From: an uncultured Pseudomonadota bacterium
Lineage (GTDB): Bacteria > Pseudomonadota > Gammaproteobacteria > Methylococcales > Methylomonadaceae
Assembly (NCBI GenBank): GCA_903918375.1
Contig: CAIXED010000052.1
Coordinates: 32,474 to 96,473, forward strand
Direction of reading: 5' to 3'
Length of the DNA stretch: 64,000 nucleotides
Made by a program: the position numbers and the translations under genes. Below are positions 53,162 to 62,675 of this stretch, piece by piece. The number at the start of each line of letters is the position of its first letter. Position 1 is the stretch's first letter. The notes under the pieces are model-generated. The model saw only the letters and a program-made list of their open reading frames with translations. It was not told the origin of the DNA and did not search any database.

Positions 53162-53656
53162 TTATTTTGAATCAACAATAACCCGCCATTGCTGAAGCTT
53201 TTGTTCAAAACTCATCGACGCATGAGCGGGGCTGGTTGAAGGCAGTTTTATCAATCGCAATTCCCGCTCTAAATTCGCTAACACTTGGCGTCTAAAACTT
53301 TGCTCGGCAGTTGCGCCATTAAAAAACACCGTTTCAATCTGCTGATGTTCGGCAAAAAACGCGACAAACTGATTGCTAACCATCGATGCCGGTTCAATAT
53401 CGGCATCTAAACTGCTGTGGCGGCGGCAGGATTGCAAAACGTCCCACAAGGCAATGCGGTGTTCAATCAGCATTTGGCAGCGTTGCTGATAACCCCCGTT
53501 CAAATCCCCCGCTAATAATTGCGTCATCAATGGCCAAAATTGATTGCGCGGGTGAGCGTAGTATTGATTAGCTTGCAGCGAAGCTTTGCCGGGAATGCTG
53601 CCTAGAATCAGGCAGCGGGCATTGGCGTCGGCAATGGGGGCAAAACTGTAGATCAC
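53162..53656 (-). CDS. DNA-deoxyinosine/uracil glycosylase (UDG superfamily)
   Basis: A 164-residue protein of the uracil-DNA glycosylase superfamily; LILGSIPGKASLQANQYYAHPRNQFW corresponds to the GxxPG active-site loop followed by the YYxxPxNxFW block of hypoxanthine-DNA glycosylases. It removes deaminated bases. It ends 12 bases from the convergent fic gene and lies 3 bases downstream of tgt on the same strand. Confidence 0.85.
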   Translation of the reverse strand: MIYSFAPIADANARCLILGSIPGKASLQANQYYAHPRNQFWPLMTQLLAGDLNGGYQQRCQMLIEHRIALWDVLQSCRRHSSLDADIEPASMVSNQFVAFFAEHQQIETVFFNGATAEQSFRRQVLANLERELRLIKLPSTSPAHASMSFEQKLQQWRVIVDSK

Positions 53657-53659
53657 GAT

Positions 53660-54838
<1,179 letters not shown>

Positions 54839-54979
54839 TTATGTTGTTGTTTTTTAATGGCTTTGTGGTGAAAAACTATTGGTTTGGGCAGGATTGTTGG
54901 CGAAAAATGCTCAATCAGCACGCTGATCGAAATCAATTTTTACTGAATATCGCGGCAATGATTTTGCTAAGTCTTTGAT

Positions 54980-55050
54980 TTAAGCAGTTATCCACAAAAG
55001 CTGTGGATAACTCTGTGGATTGAAACTGATTAGATTGCCTAACTGCTTAA
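54980..55050. other. Nested palindrome with inverted DnaA boxes
   Basis: Outer arms TTAAGCAGTTA (54980-54990) and TAACTGCTTAA (55040-55050) are perfect inverted repeats. Inside, AGTTATCCACA (54986-54996) and TGTGGATAACT (55002-55012) are another perfect inverted pair containing two consensus DnaA boxes TTATCCACA facing each other across 5 bases. A third, weaker box (TGTGGATTG) is at 55014-55022. An AT-rich stretch follows. This could be a DnaA-binding control or replication-related site. Confidence 0.65.
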
Positions 55051-55231
55051 TTTTTCTGGTGTTGGTTTAGATTGCTTAGTTTTTAGACATTAAATTTATG
55101 ATAATAAAAATCAATGACTTAGCTTATTTTTATTGGTGGATTTGGCTTGAGAGTAACAATCAAATAGCTAATCGAAATTGTCAAATGGTTTGTGTTGATA
55201 AGTGTGTTAAATAACACTGTTTTTTAGTGAA

Positions 55232-55247
55232 AACTGATGTTACGCAG
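55232..55247 (+). repeat. Solo copy of the MITE terminal repeat
   Basis: AACTGATGTTACGCAG is identical to the terminal repeat core of the element at 35327-35550. No partner inverted copy was found nearby, so it may be the remnant of a decayed or excised element. Confidence 0.7.
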
Positions 55248-55379
55248 TAAGGTTTTAGAAAAAAAGTTATTTAACGTGATGATTTACTGTCAAGATTTTA
55301 AGATCAAATGCACTGAAAACAATATGTTGTTAATATTTGTAAAATATTAAATTTAACCTTTTAATCTTAAAAATTTGAT

Positions 55380-55385
55380 TATAAT
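55380..55385 (+). promoter_or_regulatory. Candidate -10 box of the dynamin operon
   Basis: A perfect TATAAT about 109 bases before the preferred dynamin ATG, in AT-rich sequence. No convincing -35 hexamer. Confidence 0.35.
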
Positions 55386-55493
55386 CAGTTTCGTTAGAAC
55401 TTATAAATAGCTTGATGCCTAACTTACATTAACGATGCATTGAGCTTAGCCAAAACTAAGTATTTAAAAAAAATTACTACAGATCAAACCCAT

Positions 55494-58001
55494 ATGAACA
55501 CTGACAAATCTCCGAACAAAGAAGCCACAACCAAACAAAATTACCAAACCCTTGCCGATGAAATTAAACGTTTATGTAACATCGAAAAAGAGTTGTTCCA
55601 GCAAGTTTTAACATTACCTAATGTTTTTAATGAAGAAAATTCAGACGGTAATAACAACAAACCTAAACAGTATTTTGTTGATAATCTAGGGCATATAGAA
55701 AATGAACTACAAAAATTAGACAAAATGGAAGTAGTCATTGCTTTTGTTGGCACAATGAAAGCAGGAAAATCGACAACAATTAACGCCATTGTTGGTACAG
55801 AGATTTTACCGAACAGAAACGCACCAATGACTACATTGCCAACACTAATTCGTAACAAACACGGACAAACTGAACCGGTTTTGAAGCTTGGTAAACCACA
55901 GCCGCTAGAAGATTTGAGTAAAGAGATTGCCATCAAATTAGAGCAACGTGAAAAATCTAACCAAATTGAAAACATTGATCTCTACAATTCAAACGATGGC
56001 AAAGAGCTTATCAAAGAGTTACTCAATAACAAACGCTATCAATTTAAACAGGCATATCAAGGGCAACAAGAAATATTTGTATTTCTTAAACATCTGAATG
56101 ACCTAATGCGATTAGCAAAAGATGATTTGATCCAAATTGAACCACCCTATCACGAATACGAAAATCTCGATGATCTACCTGTCATTGAAATTGAGTTTTT
56201 TCATCTCAAAGGTAAAGCAGATTCAGCTCAAGGTAGTTTGGCAATTTTAGACACCCCAGGCCCCAATGAATTTGGCCAAAGTGCGGCCTTACGTAAAATA
56301 TTTAAAACTCAATTAGAAAAAGCCTCAGCAGTGGGCTTGGTAATTGATTACACACAAATGAAGTCAGACTCGGAAGCAACAGTTCGCCGCGAGGTGGCTA
56401 AAGTAACAGAACAACTATCGAAAAATAGCCTATATCTTTTAGTTAATAAATTTGACCAATCGAATGGCAATTCAATGAAAAAAGACGAAGTTAAAGATTA
56501 TGTCGTCAAAAGTTTGATGAATAATCAAATTGAGTCTAACCAAGTTTATCCAATCTCTTCACAACATGCCTATTTAGCCAATCGTGCTAAACATAATTTG
56601 GACGTCTACGGCAAATTACCCGATCCTGAAAAGCAAGAATGGGTGATCGATTTTTGTAAGGAAGCCATGGGCAAGCGTTGGAAAAATCGCATTGATGATA
56701 GAGATGAGGTTCAAAGTTCGGCAGACGAGCTTTGGAAAGATAGTTATTTTAGTGAACCATTAACTGGAATTATTAGCGAAGCACACGCCAATGCGGCCGA
56801 AAAAAGCGTCAAATCGGCATTGGATAAATTAATTGGGTGGCATCAAGAACTAAATAACAATTGCTCAATGATTAATGATTCTATTAGTGCTGATATAAAG
56901 AACATCAATCAAGCCATAAAATCAATGGAAGATAATATTAATGAGTTTGAAGAAATAAAAATCACAATAAACTCATCAACTAAAAATGGTTTGACTGAAT
57001 TAAGTCATGTTCTTAGTCAATTAGCCAGTGATAATCAGAATATAATAAAATCTGAAGTCGATGGCTTCTTTAAATCGGGTAAAGCTAAGGAAGAGGCTGC
57101 CATACAAAAATCAGCCCAAGATAGAAAAGAAACATCAAAAGAATATGCAAAACGCGGGACTTTTAAAGATTTTGTTCAATTCGTTAGTCATTTAGGCTCA
57201 TACGAATATCGTAATAAAGCAGTTAAAACTGACAAAAAACAGACTGTATTTGATCCTAACAACCCATTGATAAAATTTGACGACATAGATGACGCAAAAC
57301 AATTACACAGTGATATTCAAAAAGCTGTAATAAGAATATTTGATGATTTATCAGAACAATTCAATCATCAATCTGGTTTAGTTATTCGAAAAATGACCAA
57401 TGACATATCGAAATCAATTAATGATATTTCCGCACAAAGTCTTAAGAAAGCCAAAAATGAATTAAACGAGAGTGGTTTCCAGTTAAATCTATCGGTGCCA
57501 GAATTAAAATTAGAACTCGGTTCCTTTAATGTTGCTGCTTTATTGGCAAATGGGATTCAGTCAAACACTCACCTAAAAACATACGAACGCCGTGCAGATG
57601 GTGCATGGGGAACTTTGTGTGATTGGTTTGGAACCGATGCTTCGAATTGGGGTGGTTGGGGGTGGGGCTGGGAAGAGGTTGAAAAAAAAGTAACTACTTA
57701 CGAAGTCGATACACAAAAAATTCATGAAAGCATTTTGAAACAACTAAATACTTTTAAGGAAGATCATTCAAAACAATTCAACAACTACTTAGAAAGAGAA
57801 TTTGAACCCAATATTGAAAACCATATTAAATCCCTAATTGACTATTTATCTCGCTACCGTGACTTATTGATTCAAGGCATAGAAACCAATCAACAAAGCC
57901 AAGAAGATAAAAAAAAACTTAGCGATCAATTAAGCCTATTAATGAATAAAAACAAACTTCAACAAAGCGACATCGATGCTGTCAAAAGAGGTTTAGGTTA
58001 A
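55494..58001 (+). CDS. Dynamin-like GTPase, CrfC/RdcA (YjdA) type
   Basis: An 835-residue large GTPase. G1 VGTMKAGKSTTINAIVG, a switch region PNRNAPMTTLPTL, G3 LDTPGPNEFGQ and G4 LVNKFDQ are all intact; the GTPase part (~70-400) strongly resembles E. coli CrfC/YjdA as I remember it. The rest is helical coiled-coil stalk with a Trp/Gly-rich patch (WGGWGWGWEEVEK, ~720-732) that may touch membrane. In E. coli this protein is linked to replication-fork colocalisation and, with RdcB, to control of a diguanylate cyclase. ATG 55494 is preferred over TTG 55440. Three bases separate it from the RdcB-like gene. Confidence 0.85.
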   Translation: MNTDKSPNKEATTKQNYQTLADEIKRLCNIEKELFQQVLTLPNVFNEENSDGNNNKPKQYFVDNLGHIENELQKLDKMEVVIAFVGTMKAGKSTTINAIVGTEILPNRNAPMTTLPTLIRNKHGQTEPVLKLGKPQPLEDLSKEIAIKLEQREKSNQIENIDLYNSNDGKELIKELLNNKRYQFKQAYQGQQEIFVFLKHLNDLMRLAKDDLIQIEPPYHEYENLDDLPVIEIEFFHLKGKADSAQGSLAILDTPGPNEFGQSAALRKIFKTQLEKASAVGLVIDYTQMKSDSEATVRREVAKVTEQLSKNSLYLLVNKFDQSNGNSMKKDEVKDYVVKSLMNNQIESNQVYPISSQHAYLANRAKHNLDVYGKLPDPEKQEWVIDFCKEAMGKRWKNRIDDRDEVQSSADELWKDSYFSEPLTGIISEAHANAAEKSVKSALDKLIGWHQELNNNCSMINDSISADIKNINQAIKSMEDNINEFEEIKITINSSTKNGLTELSHVLSQLASDNQNIIKSEVDGFFKSGKAKEEAAIQKSAQDRKETSKEYAKRGTFKDFVQFVSHLGSYEYRNKAVKTDKKQTVFDPNNPLIKFDDIDDAKQLHSDIQKAVIRIFDDLSEQFNHQSGLVIRKMTNDISKSINDISAQSLKKAKNELNESGFQLNLSVPELKLELGSFNVAALLANGIQSNTHLKTYERRADGAWGTLCDWFGTDASNWGGWGWGWEEVEKKVTTYEVDTQKIHESILKQLNTFKEDHSKQFNNYLEREFEPNIENHIKSLIDYLSRYRDLLIQGIETNQQSQEDKKKLSDQLSLLMNKNKLQQSDIDAVKRGLG

Positions 58002-58004
58002 ATC

Positions 58005-58943
58005 ATGAGTGATAATTTAGTGAGTATTAACACATTAATCGACCAACATCCTCAACTAACCGAAAAAGCATTAATTGATTTCATCAATGGCCTTGAAGTC
58101 ACTGATGACCATATTCGTGTTCAGAACAATGTGAACAGTGGTTTTTTGTCGCGAACTTGGAGCAGTATTAATGGTGAAAGTGCACTGCGTCAAAATACAA
58201 TCAATCAACATTTTGGTGAGTCGTTAAAGACAGTTTCTGTTTGGTTAGAAAATTTACAACATCAAACTATTCAAAGTGATTTAGCACTGATTAAAGTCAG
58301 CGAAAAACTGAAAGAAACACGGACCGGATTAATACTGATGCTAGAGCGGCATCAATCGTTAAAGTATCAAGTCGATGAGATTATTGTGCAAATTGAGGAT
58401 ATGAAAAATCATCATCAGCAATTATCGGCTCGTCTTGAACTGGTTGATTGTGGAAGATTAGCAACGCAACACATGAATGCGGTTTTTGATAAATGGAAGG
58501 CCGGAGGTTTTAGGCGTTTTCCAATTTTAACCCGCTTATTTTTGGTTTATGACGAGTTATATTGGGGAGATTTTGGTCATTATTGCCGTCAATGTGGTTT
58601 GGAGCATCGTGAGATTAAACGATTAGTTGAACAAGTTCAAAATAAAAGCCTAATTCAACTTGAATCCGAATGGCAAAAATCAAACACGCCTTATCTTTGG
58701 GAAAACGACACCAAAAATCAATTACAAAACTTAAATACTGATTATCGGGAGATGCTTGTCTATTTAACTAATGGTGCGCCGCTGGATGAAATGCCTTTAA
58801 CTTGGGGATTAAATCAATTAGCCAATAATCCTAGCCAAGATTATTTGAATAATAGCAATTTACCTAAATTTTTAGATATGCAGAATGCTATTAACCGTAT
58901 GAGTTTTGAATTTGAGGCACGCTATGTTAAGCAATACATCTAA
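58005..58943 (+). CDS. RdcB (YjcZ)-like partner of the dynamin GTPase
   Basis: A 312-residue, soluble, mostly helical protein with a central coiled coil (~75-150) and a Cys/Trp-rich segment (LYWGDFGHYCRQCG, ~185-198). Its size and position directly after a CrfC/RdcA-like gene match the rdcB partner of E. coli. The assignment rests on that arrangement and overall character; I cannot align it from memory. No GGDEF protein is in this window. Its 3' end overlaps the patatin gene by 20 bases, so all three are co-translated. Confidence 0.55.
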   Translation: MSDNLVSINTLIDQHPQLTEKALIDFINGLEVTDDHIRVQNNVNSGFLSRTWSSINGESALRQNTINQHFGESLKTVSVWLENLQHQTIQSDLALIKVSEKLKETRTGLILMLERHQSLKYQVDEIIVQIEDMKNHHQQLSARLELVDCGRLATQHMNAVFDKWKAGGFRRFPILTRLFLVYDELYWGDFGHYCRQCGLEHREIKRLVEQVQNKSLIQLESEWQKSNTPYLWENDTKNQLQNLNTDYREMLVYLTNGAPLDEMPLTWGLNQLANNPSQDYLNNSNLPKFLDMQNAINRMSFEFEARYVKQYI

Positions 58944-59997
58944 AGTTGGATTGGTTTTATCGGGTGGTGGTGCAAAAGGCGCTTATCAAGTGGGCGTTAT
59001 GCGTTATTTATCAGAAGTCGGCGTTTCTATTGATGCTATTTCTGGTGCTAGTATTGGGGCATTGAATGGCGCGATTATTAGTAACGCGAAAGATTTAAAA
59101 GAAGCCTACCAACATCTTGAACATTTATGGCAATTATTAAGTAATGAATCACCTTTAAAACTCAATAGCGGCTCTATAGTTCCCTATTTAGGTTTTGCCA
59201 TGTTAATGGGGAGTGGACGATTATCACCAACAACAATGGCAGCAAAACTAGCGTTCGATAAACTCAAGAATTTTGAAATTTTTTCTGGTCTTAAATCATC
59301 GTTAGGCGAATTTGAAAGCGGGTTACTCGATCACTCGCCTATTCGAGATTTAATCAATCGTTACACAACGCCTGATAAATTAAATAATGGTTTACCGCTT
59401 TATATTTCTGCTTATGAATCCGAAGGTTTAGAAGTAGATTTATTGAAAACTATTGGTGCCGCTATCGGGATTAGTGACACCAAGAAATCTGATTTTTTTC
59501 ATGTTCAATCTTATCCCTTAGATCAGCAACAAGATATTATTTTTGCTTCTGCGTCATTGCCTTTACTATTTGCGGCTCAAAAAATTGATGGCAAATCTTA
59601 TTCGGATGGTGGTTTAGGTGGTTGGCAAAAATCTCAAGGCAACACTCCGATTACACCGTTAATTGAAAAAGAAAACTGCACACATATTATCGTCACCCAT
59701 TTAACGGACGGGAGTTTTTGGAATCGTTATGATTTTCCGAATACCACCATATTAGAAGTCCGCCCTAAGCAACCGATTACCAAAGAATCGATGATAAAAG
59801 ATTTATTAGGATTTAAAGCCGATAAAATTGAACAATGGATTGAACAAGGTTATATCGATGCAAAACGTTGTATTGGTGATGTGAAACGAGTGATTGAGCA
59901 ACAAGCAGTCTCAAAAGCAACAATTGAAAAAAGAAATATAGCTATAAGCGAATTAGATAATGATGGCTTTTCGCTTTCTCTTTTTTCGGACAATTAA
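58924..59997 (+). CDS. Patatin-like phospholipase
   Basis: A 357-residue patatin-fold lipase. Oxyanion hole SGGGAKGAYQVG, nucleophile elbow GASIGALNG (catalytic Ser in GxSxG) and the dyad Asp in YSDGGLGG are all present, so it should be active on membrane lipids. No signal peptide or membrane helix is evident. Start ATG 58924 lies inside the end of the RdcB-like gene. Patatin domains are recurring effectors of anti-phage systems such as CBASS; here the neighbour is a dynamin GTPase rather than a nucleotide cyclase. Confidence 0.85.
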   Translation: MLSNTSKVGLVLSGGGAKGAYQVGVMRYLSEVGVSIDAISGASIGALNGAIISNAKDLKEAYQHLEHLWQLLSNESPLKLNSGSIVPYLGFAMLMGSGRLSPTTMAAKLAFDKLKNFEIFSGLKSSLGEFESGLLDHSPIRDLINRYTTPDKLNNGLPLYISAYESEGLEVDLLKTIGAAIGISDTKKSDFFHVQSYPLDQQQDIIFASASLPLLFAAQKIDGKSYSDGGLGGWQKSQGNTPITPLIEKENCTHIIVTHLTDGSFWNRYDFPNTTILEVRPKQPITKESMIKDLLGFKADKIEQWIEQGYIDAKRCIGDVKRVIEQQAVSKATIEKRNIAISELDNDGFSLSLFSDN

Positions 59998-60029
59998 ACT
60001 TCAACACAAGTAAATTTTAGGAAAGTGTA

Positions 60030-60386
60030 ATGGCTGCATTATTAGAGTTAATATTTGGTTTTTTTATGTTATCCATCATTATTAATATTATAGGTAGCAA
60101 TATTGAAGGCCTAATTATCACTATGATTAGCGGTGGCATAGGATTTGGTTTGGCTAGTTCTATTGATGATGATTTTGGCATACTTGGCGCTATATTAGGG
60201 GTACTAACTACTGTAATTTATGGAATGTCAAAATCAGATGAAGGCCTTACAATTATTGTTTTTATAATTACCATGATACTTGGCGGTGGCTTTGGGTTTT
60301 TGCTAGGTTCTTTAGCGAGTTATGGTTGGGGGATATTCGGCGCTATCTTAGGTGTATTATTGGCAATAAAGAGCCGTATCCAATAA
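60030..60386 (+). CDS. Small glycine-rich membrane protein downstream of the dynamin operon
   Basis: A 118-residue, highly hydrophobic protein in which two similar halves can be seen: GGIGFGLASSIDDDFGILGAILGVL (~36-60) and GGGFGFLLGSLASYGWGIFGAILGVL (~88-113). Each has the glycine-zipper look of proteins that oligomerise in membranes. No family recognised. It begins 32 bases after the patatin gene with a GGAAAG ribosome binding site, so it may be the fourth member of the operon. Confidence 0.6.
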   Translation: MAALLELIFGFFMLSIIINIIGSNIEGLIITMISGGIGFGLASSIDDDFGILGAILGVLTTVIYGMSKSDEGLTIIVFIITMILGGGFGFLLGSLASYGWGIFGAILGVLLAIKSRIQ

Positions 60387-60473
60387 TTATTTGATTTGGA
60401 TGTTAGCTCTTATTCGAGCATACTATTTTAAATAGTCATAATTTTGAGCACAAATAGAAGTTGATGTGAAAAT

Positions 60474-60761
60474 TCAATTAAAAAATGCCCTTAACACCAA
60501 CGCCAAAATACCGCCTAAGACCAGTCCCATCATCCATTTCAACAAGCTTAATTCGCCTGATATTCGGGTGTCTAACTGGTCAATTTTAGCGTTAATGCCA
60601 TCTATGCGGCGTTCCAGATTAATTAGGTCGGTTTTGGTGGTTAACTGTGAATCTAAGGTTTTCGCTAACATGCCCTGTAAAGCGTCTGATTCTGCTTTGG
60701 CTTGTGCGCCAGAAATGCCAGCAGCCTTGAGTTTGAGTGTATCAACAGTCATTACAGCCAT
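60474..60761 (-). CDS. Small coiled-coil membrane-anchored protein (DUF1640-like), copy 3
   Basis: A 95-residue protein: N-terminal MAVMTVDTLKLKAAGISGAQAKAESDALQGML, a coiled coil with heptad-like INLERRIDGINAKIDQLDTRISGEL and a C-terminal membrane helix (LLKWMMGLVLGGILALVLRAFF). It is closest in layout to copy 1 (32918) and stands divergent from copy 4. Function unknown. Confidence 0.6.
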   Translation of the reverse strand: MAVMTVDTLKLKAAGISGAQAKAESDALQGMLAKTLDSQLTTKTDLINLERRIDGINAKIDQLDTRISGELSLLKWMMGLVLGGILALVLRAFFN

Positions 60762-60855
60762 AATATTAAGTCTTTGCTTTAGATATAGTGGTATTTAGCT
60801 GGTTGGATTGAGGTATGATTTATCTTTGCTTAGGTTGAAGTTGACGGAGCTAATG

Positions 60856-61125
60856 ATGGCTACAATCACATTTGATACACAAGAGTTAGTTAATGAGCTT
60901 GAAATTAGTGGTTTTACACGGAAACAGTCAGAAACGGTGGTATCTGTGTTGAAAAAATCACAAGGGGAGTTGGCTACCAAAGACGATTTACATCGTGAAA
61001 TAGAAAGCTTGAAGAACACCACCAAAACAGAGCTGCTTGAACTTAAAGTAGACATTGTTAAATGGGTTGGCGGTTTAATGCTGGCTCAGGTTGCTATTAT
61101 TGCCGCATTGGTGAAGCTGTTATGA
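60856..61125 (+). CDS. Small coiled-coil membrane-anchored protein (DUF1640-like), copy 4
   Basis: An 89-residue protein starting MATITFDTQELVNELEISGF, which is clearly similar to the N terminus of copy 1 (MAAITFDTHKFVRKLRTAGF). A charged coiled coil (ATKDDLHREIESLKNTTKTELLELKVDI) leads to a C-terminal membrane helix. GGAG lies 6 bases before the second ATG (60856), which is preferred to 60853. Divergent from copy 3. Confidence 0.62.
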   Translation: MATITFDTQELVNELEISGFTRKQSETVVSVLKKSQGELATKDDLHREIESLKNTTKTELLELKVDIVKWVGGLMLAQVAIIAALVKLL

Positions 61126-61144
61126 TTAAAGTTCAATAGCGATA

Positions 61145-61178
61145 GTGGAGCGCATCATTCGCGGACGATGCGCTTCAC
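61145..61178. repeat. Hairpin repeat related to the GCGCATC family
   Basis: GTGGAGCGCATC and GATGCGCTTCAC pair with one mismatch around a 10-base loop. The arms share GCGCATC with the repeats at 25996-26067 and 26334-26358. Confidence 0.55.
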
Positions 61179-61220
61179 GTTGTTCAGCACACCCTCATAG
61201 TCCAGCTCTCAACGTTTCCA

Positions 61221-61259
61221 AATAAAAAGGCCTACTTTAAAAAAGCAGGCCTTTTTATT
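61221..61259. terminator. Bidirectional intrinsic terminator
   Basis: AATAAAAAGGCCT...AGGCCTTTTTATT forms a stem with A and T runs on both sides and one internal mismatch. It lies between the convergent copy-4 gene and parA and can serve both. Confidence 0.82.
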
Positions 61260-61272
61260 TATACCTCGTTAT

Positions 61273-62046
61273 TTACGGGTTTATCTCAGTATGCAAAGCA
61301 ATATATTCTTCAGTTAATTTATGATTCGGTGCGTAGTAAATCAGTGGTTGTGAGTCAGAATGTGATTCACGGACTTTCACCGAGCTGGAGATTTTCGCTT
61401 CTAAAACCGGTAAACCTTCGGCAATTAATTCTTCGACTAATTGACGCGGTAAATTGGCTTGTTTTTGGTATTGGTTGACGACAATGCCTTCGACTTGCAG
61501 GTTTTCGTTGTGATCGGCTTTGACTTCGGCGATAGCGTTCATCAAGGTGTACAAGGCTTCACGGGCGAAGGTGTCGCAGTCGAATGGGATTAAGCAGCGT
61601 TCGGCGGCGATTAAGGCGGATTGGCTGTAAAAATTCAGCACCGGCGGGGTGTCGATGTAAATGCGGTCGAATCCTTCCAGTTTTTCTAATGCTTCTTTTA
61701 ATTTGAAGATTTTGTAACGCGATTCCAAGCGGCTTTGTAGGGCTTCTAAGTCGGGATGCGAGGCAATCACGTATAGATTAGGGAATTGGGTTTCGTGAAT
61801 AATGCTGGCTAAGCCTTCTTTACCACTACCAAATAAGCCAAGACCTAAATTATCTTTAAAGAAGTGGGCGATGGTTTTGTCGGAATCGCTGATTTTGTTA
61901 CCGAGCAAATATTGGGTGGAATTGCCTTGTACGTCGAGGTCAATCACCAAGGTTTTTTTGCCTTCAACCGCGCTGATCGCCGCCAGATTACAGGTTATGG
62001 TGGATTTACCTACGCCGCCTTTCTGATTAAAAATCACCCTGCGCAT
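61273..62046 (-). CDS. ParA-family ATPase (orphan)
   Basis: A 257-residue MinD/ParA ATPase with the deviant Walker A QKGGVGKSTITCN at ~8-20, the A' motif VIDLDVQGNST and Walker B region RIYIDTPPVLN. Such proteins position DNA or large complexes on the nucleoid. No parB or parS-like array is adjacent, and the housekeeping parAB pair normally lies by gidA, so this is an orphan. It begins ~58 bases after the ybeL-like gene on the same strand. Note VIDLD in place of the usual (I)D(L)DPQ: the Pro is Val here. Confidence 0.87.
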   Translation of the reverse strand: MRRVIFNQKGGVGKSTITCNLAAISAVEGKKTLVIDLDVQGNSTQYLLGNKISDSDKTIAHFFKDNLGLGLFGSGKEGLASIIHETQFPNLYVIASHPDLEALQSRLESRYKIFKLKEALEKLEGFDRIYIDTPPVLNFYSQSALIAAERCLIPFDCDTFAREALYTLMNAIAEVKADHNENLQVEGIVVNQYQKQANLPRQLVEELIAEGLPVLEAKISSSVKVRESHSDSQPLIYYAPNHKLTEEYIALHTEINP

Positions 62047-62104
62047 AATCGCCCTCGAAACTTAGAAAATAAAAGCCCGCATTATAAGGTTAATACTTGC
62101 AATA

Positions 62105-62593
62105 TCAAAAACGTGTAAAGCTTTGGCCTTGGCAATCGGGGCAAACTGGAATCAGGCTGCTGGATTTAAAGGCGATGTGTTTGCCGCAACTATCGCAAGC
62201 TAAAGTGCCAGGGCCGGTGATTTGGCCGCTTTTGTAAGGGTGATATTGTTTGGCGTCGAGTTCTAAAGCCGCTAATTTGACGCGGGTTTTGTCGGCAACG
62301 TCCATAAAGGCATCAAGGGCGAAATTTTCCAGTAAATCGATGTCAAATTTCAGCCATTCGGATAATGAGTTGTTTTCTTCTGCCAAGCTTGGGCTTTGGG
62401 CGGCGTGTTCAACGTCACGCATCACAAACTCGGCAATCTGGTGAATTTCTTCTTGAGTAATGTTGCCGAGTTCGTGGGTTTTGCGTTTGGCTTGTTCCAG
62501 TGCGTCGCCAATGTTGTGTAAGGTATTGTCCATTGCCTCGTAAAGAAAGCCGATGATGTCGTCGTAAGCTTCGGTGGATTTGTTTTTGCTCAT
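62105..62593 (-). CDS. Zinc-ribbon protein, YbeL (DUF1451) family
   Basis: A 162-residue protein with a helical N-terminal region and a C-terminal zinc ribbon (CDSCGKHIAFKSSSLIPVCPDCQG, two CxxC knuckles). The layout matches E. coli YbeL, which is also divergent from leuS, as here. Function unknown; the zinc ribbon suggests nucleic acid or protein binding. Confidence 0.85.
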   Translation of the reverse strand: MSKNKSTEAYDDIIGFLYEAMDNTLHNIGDALEQAKRKTHELGNITQEEIHQIAEFVMRDVEHAAQSPSLAEENNSLSEWLKFDIDLLENFALDAFMDVADKTRVKLAALELDAKQYHPYKSGQITGPGTLACDSCGKHIAFKSSSLIPVCPDCQGQSFTRF

Positions 62594-62675
62594 GGTTTCT
62601 CCCTGTCAATTCACGCTTTAGATTTAAGCGCCTCTAAGGTATTCTAGCGCCTTTTTACGATAAAAGACGAGCAGG

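Noticed and set aside
54980..55440. Chromosomal replication origin oriC
   Set aside because: DnaA boxes and AT-rich flank are suggestive, but only two perfect boxes exist and none of dnaA, dnaN, gidA, rpmH or parAB is adjacent. Kept as a DnaA-binding candidate only.
55541..55975. 144-codon minus-strand frame opposite the dynamin GTPase domain
   Set aside because: It lies fully within the conserved GTPase coding region and shows no domain; Ser/Cys/Leu-rich as expected of an antisense shadow.
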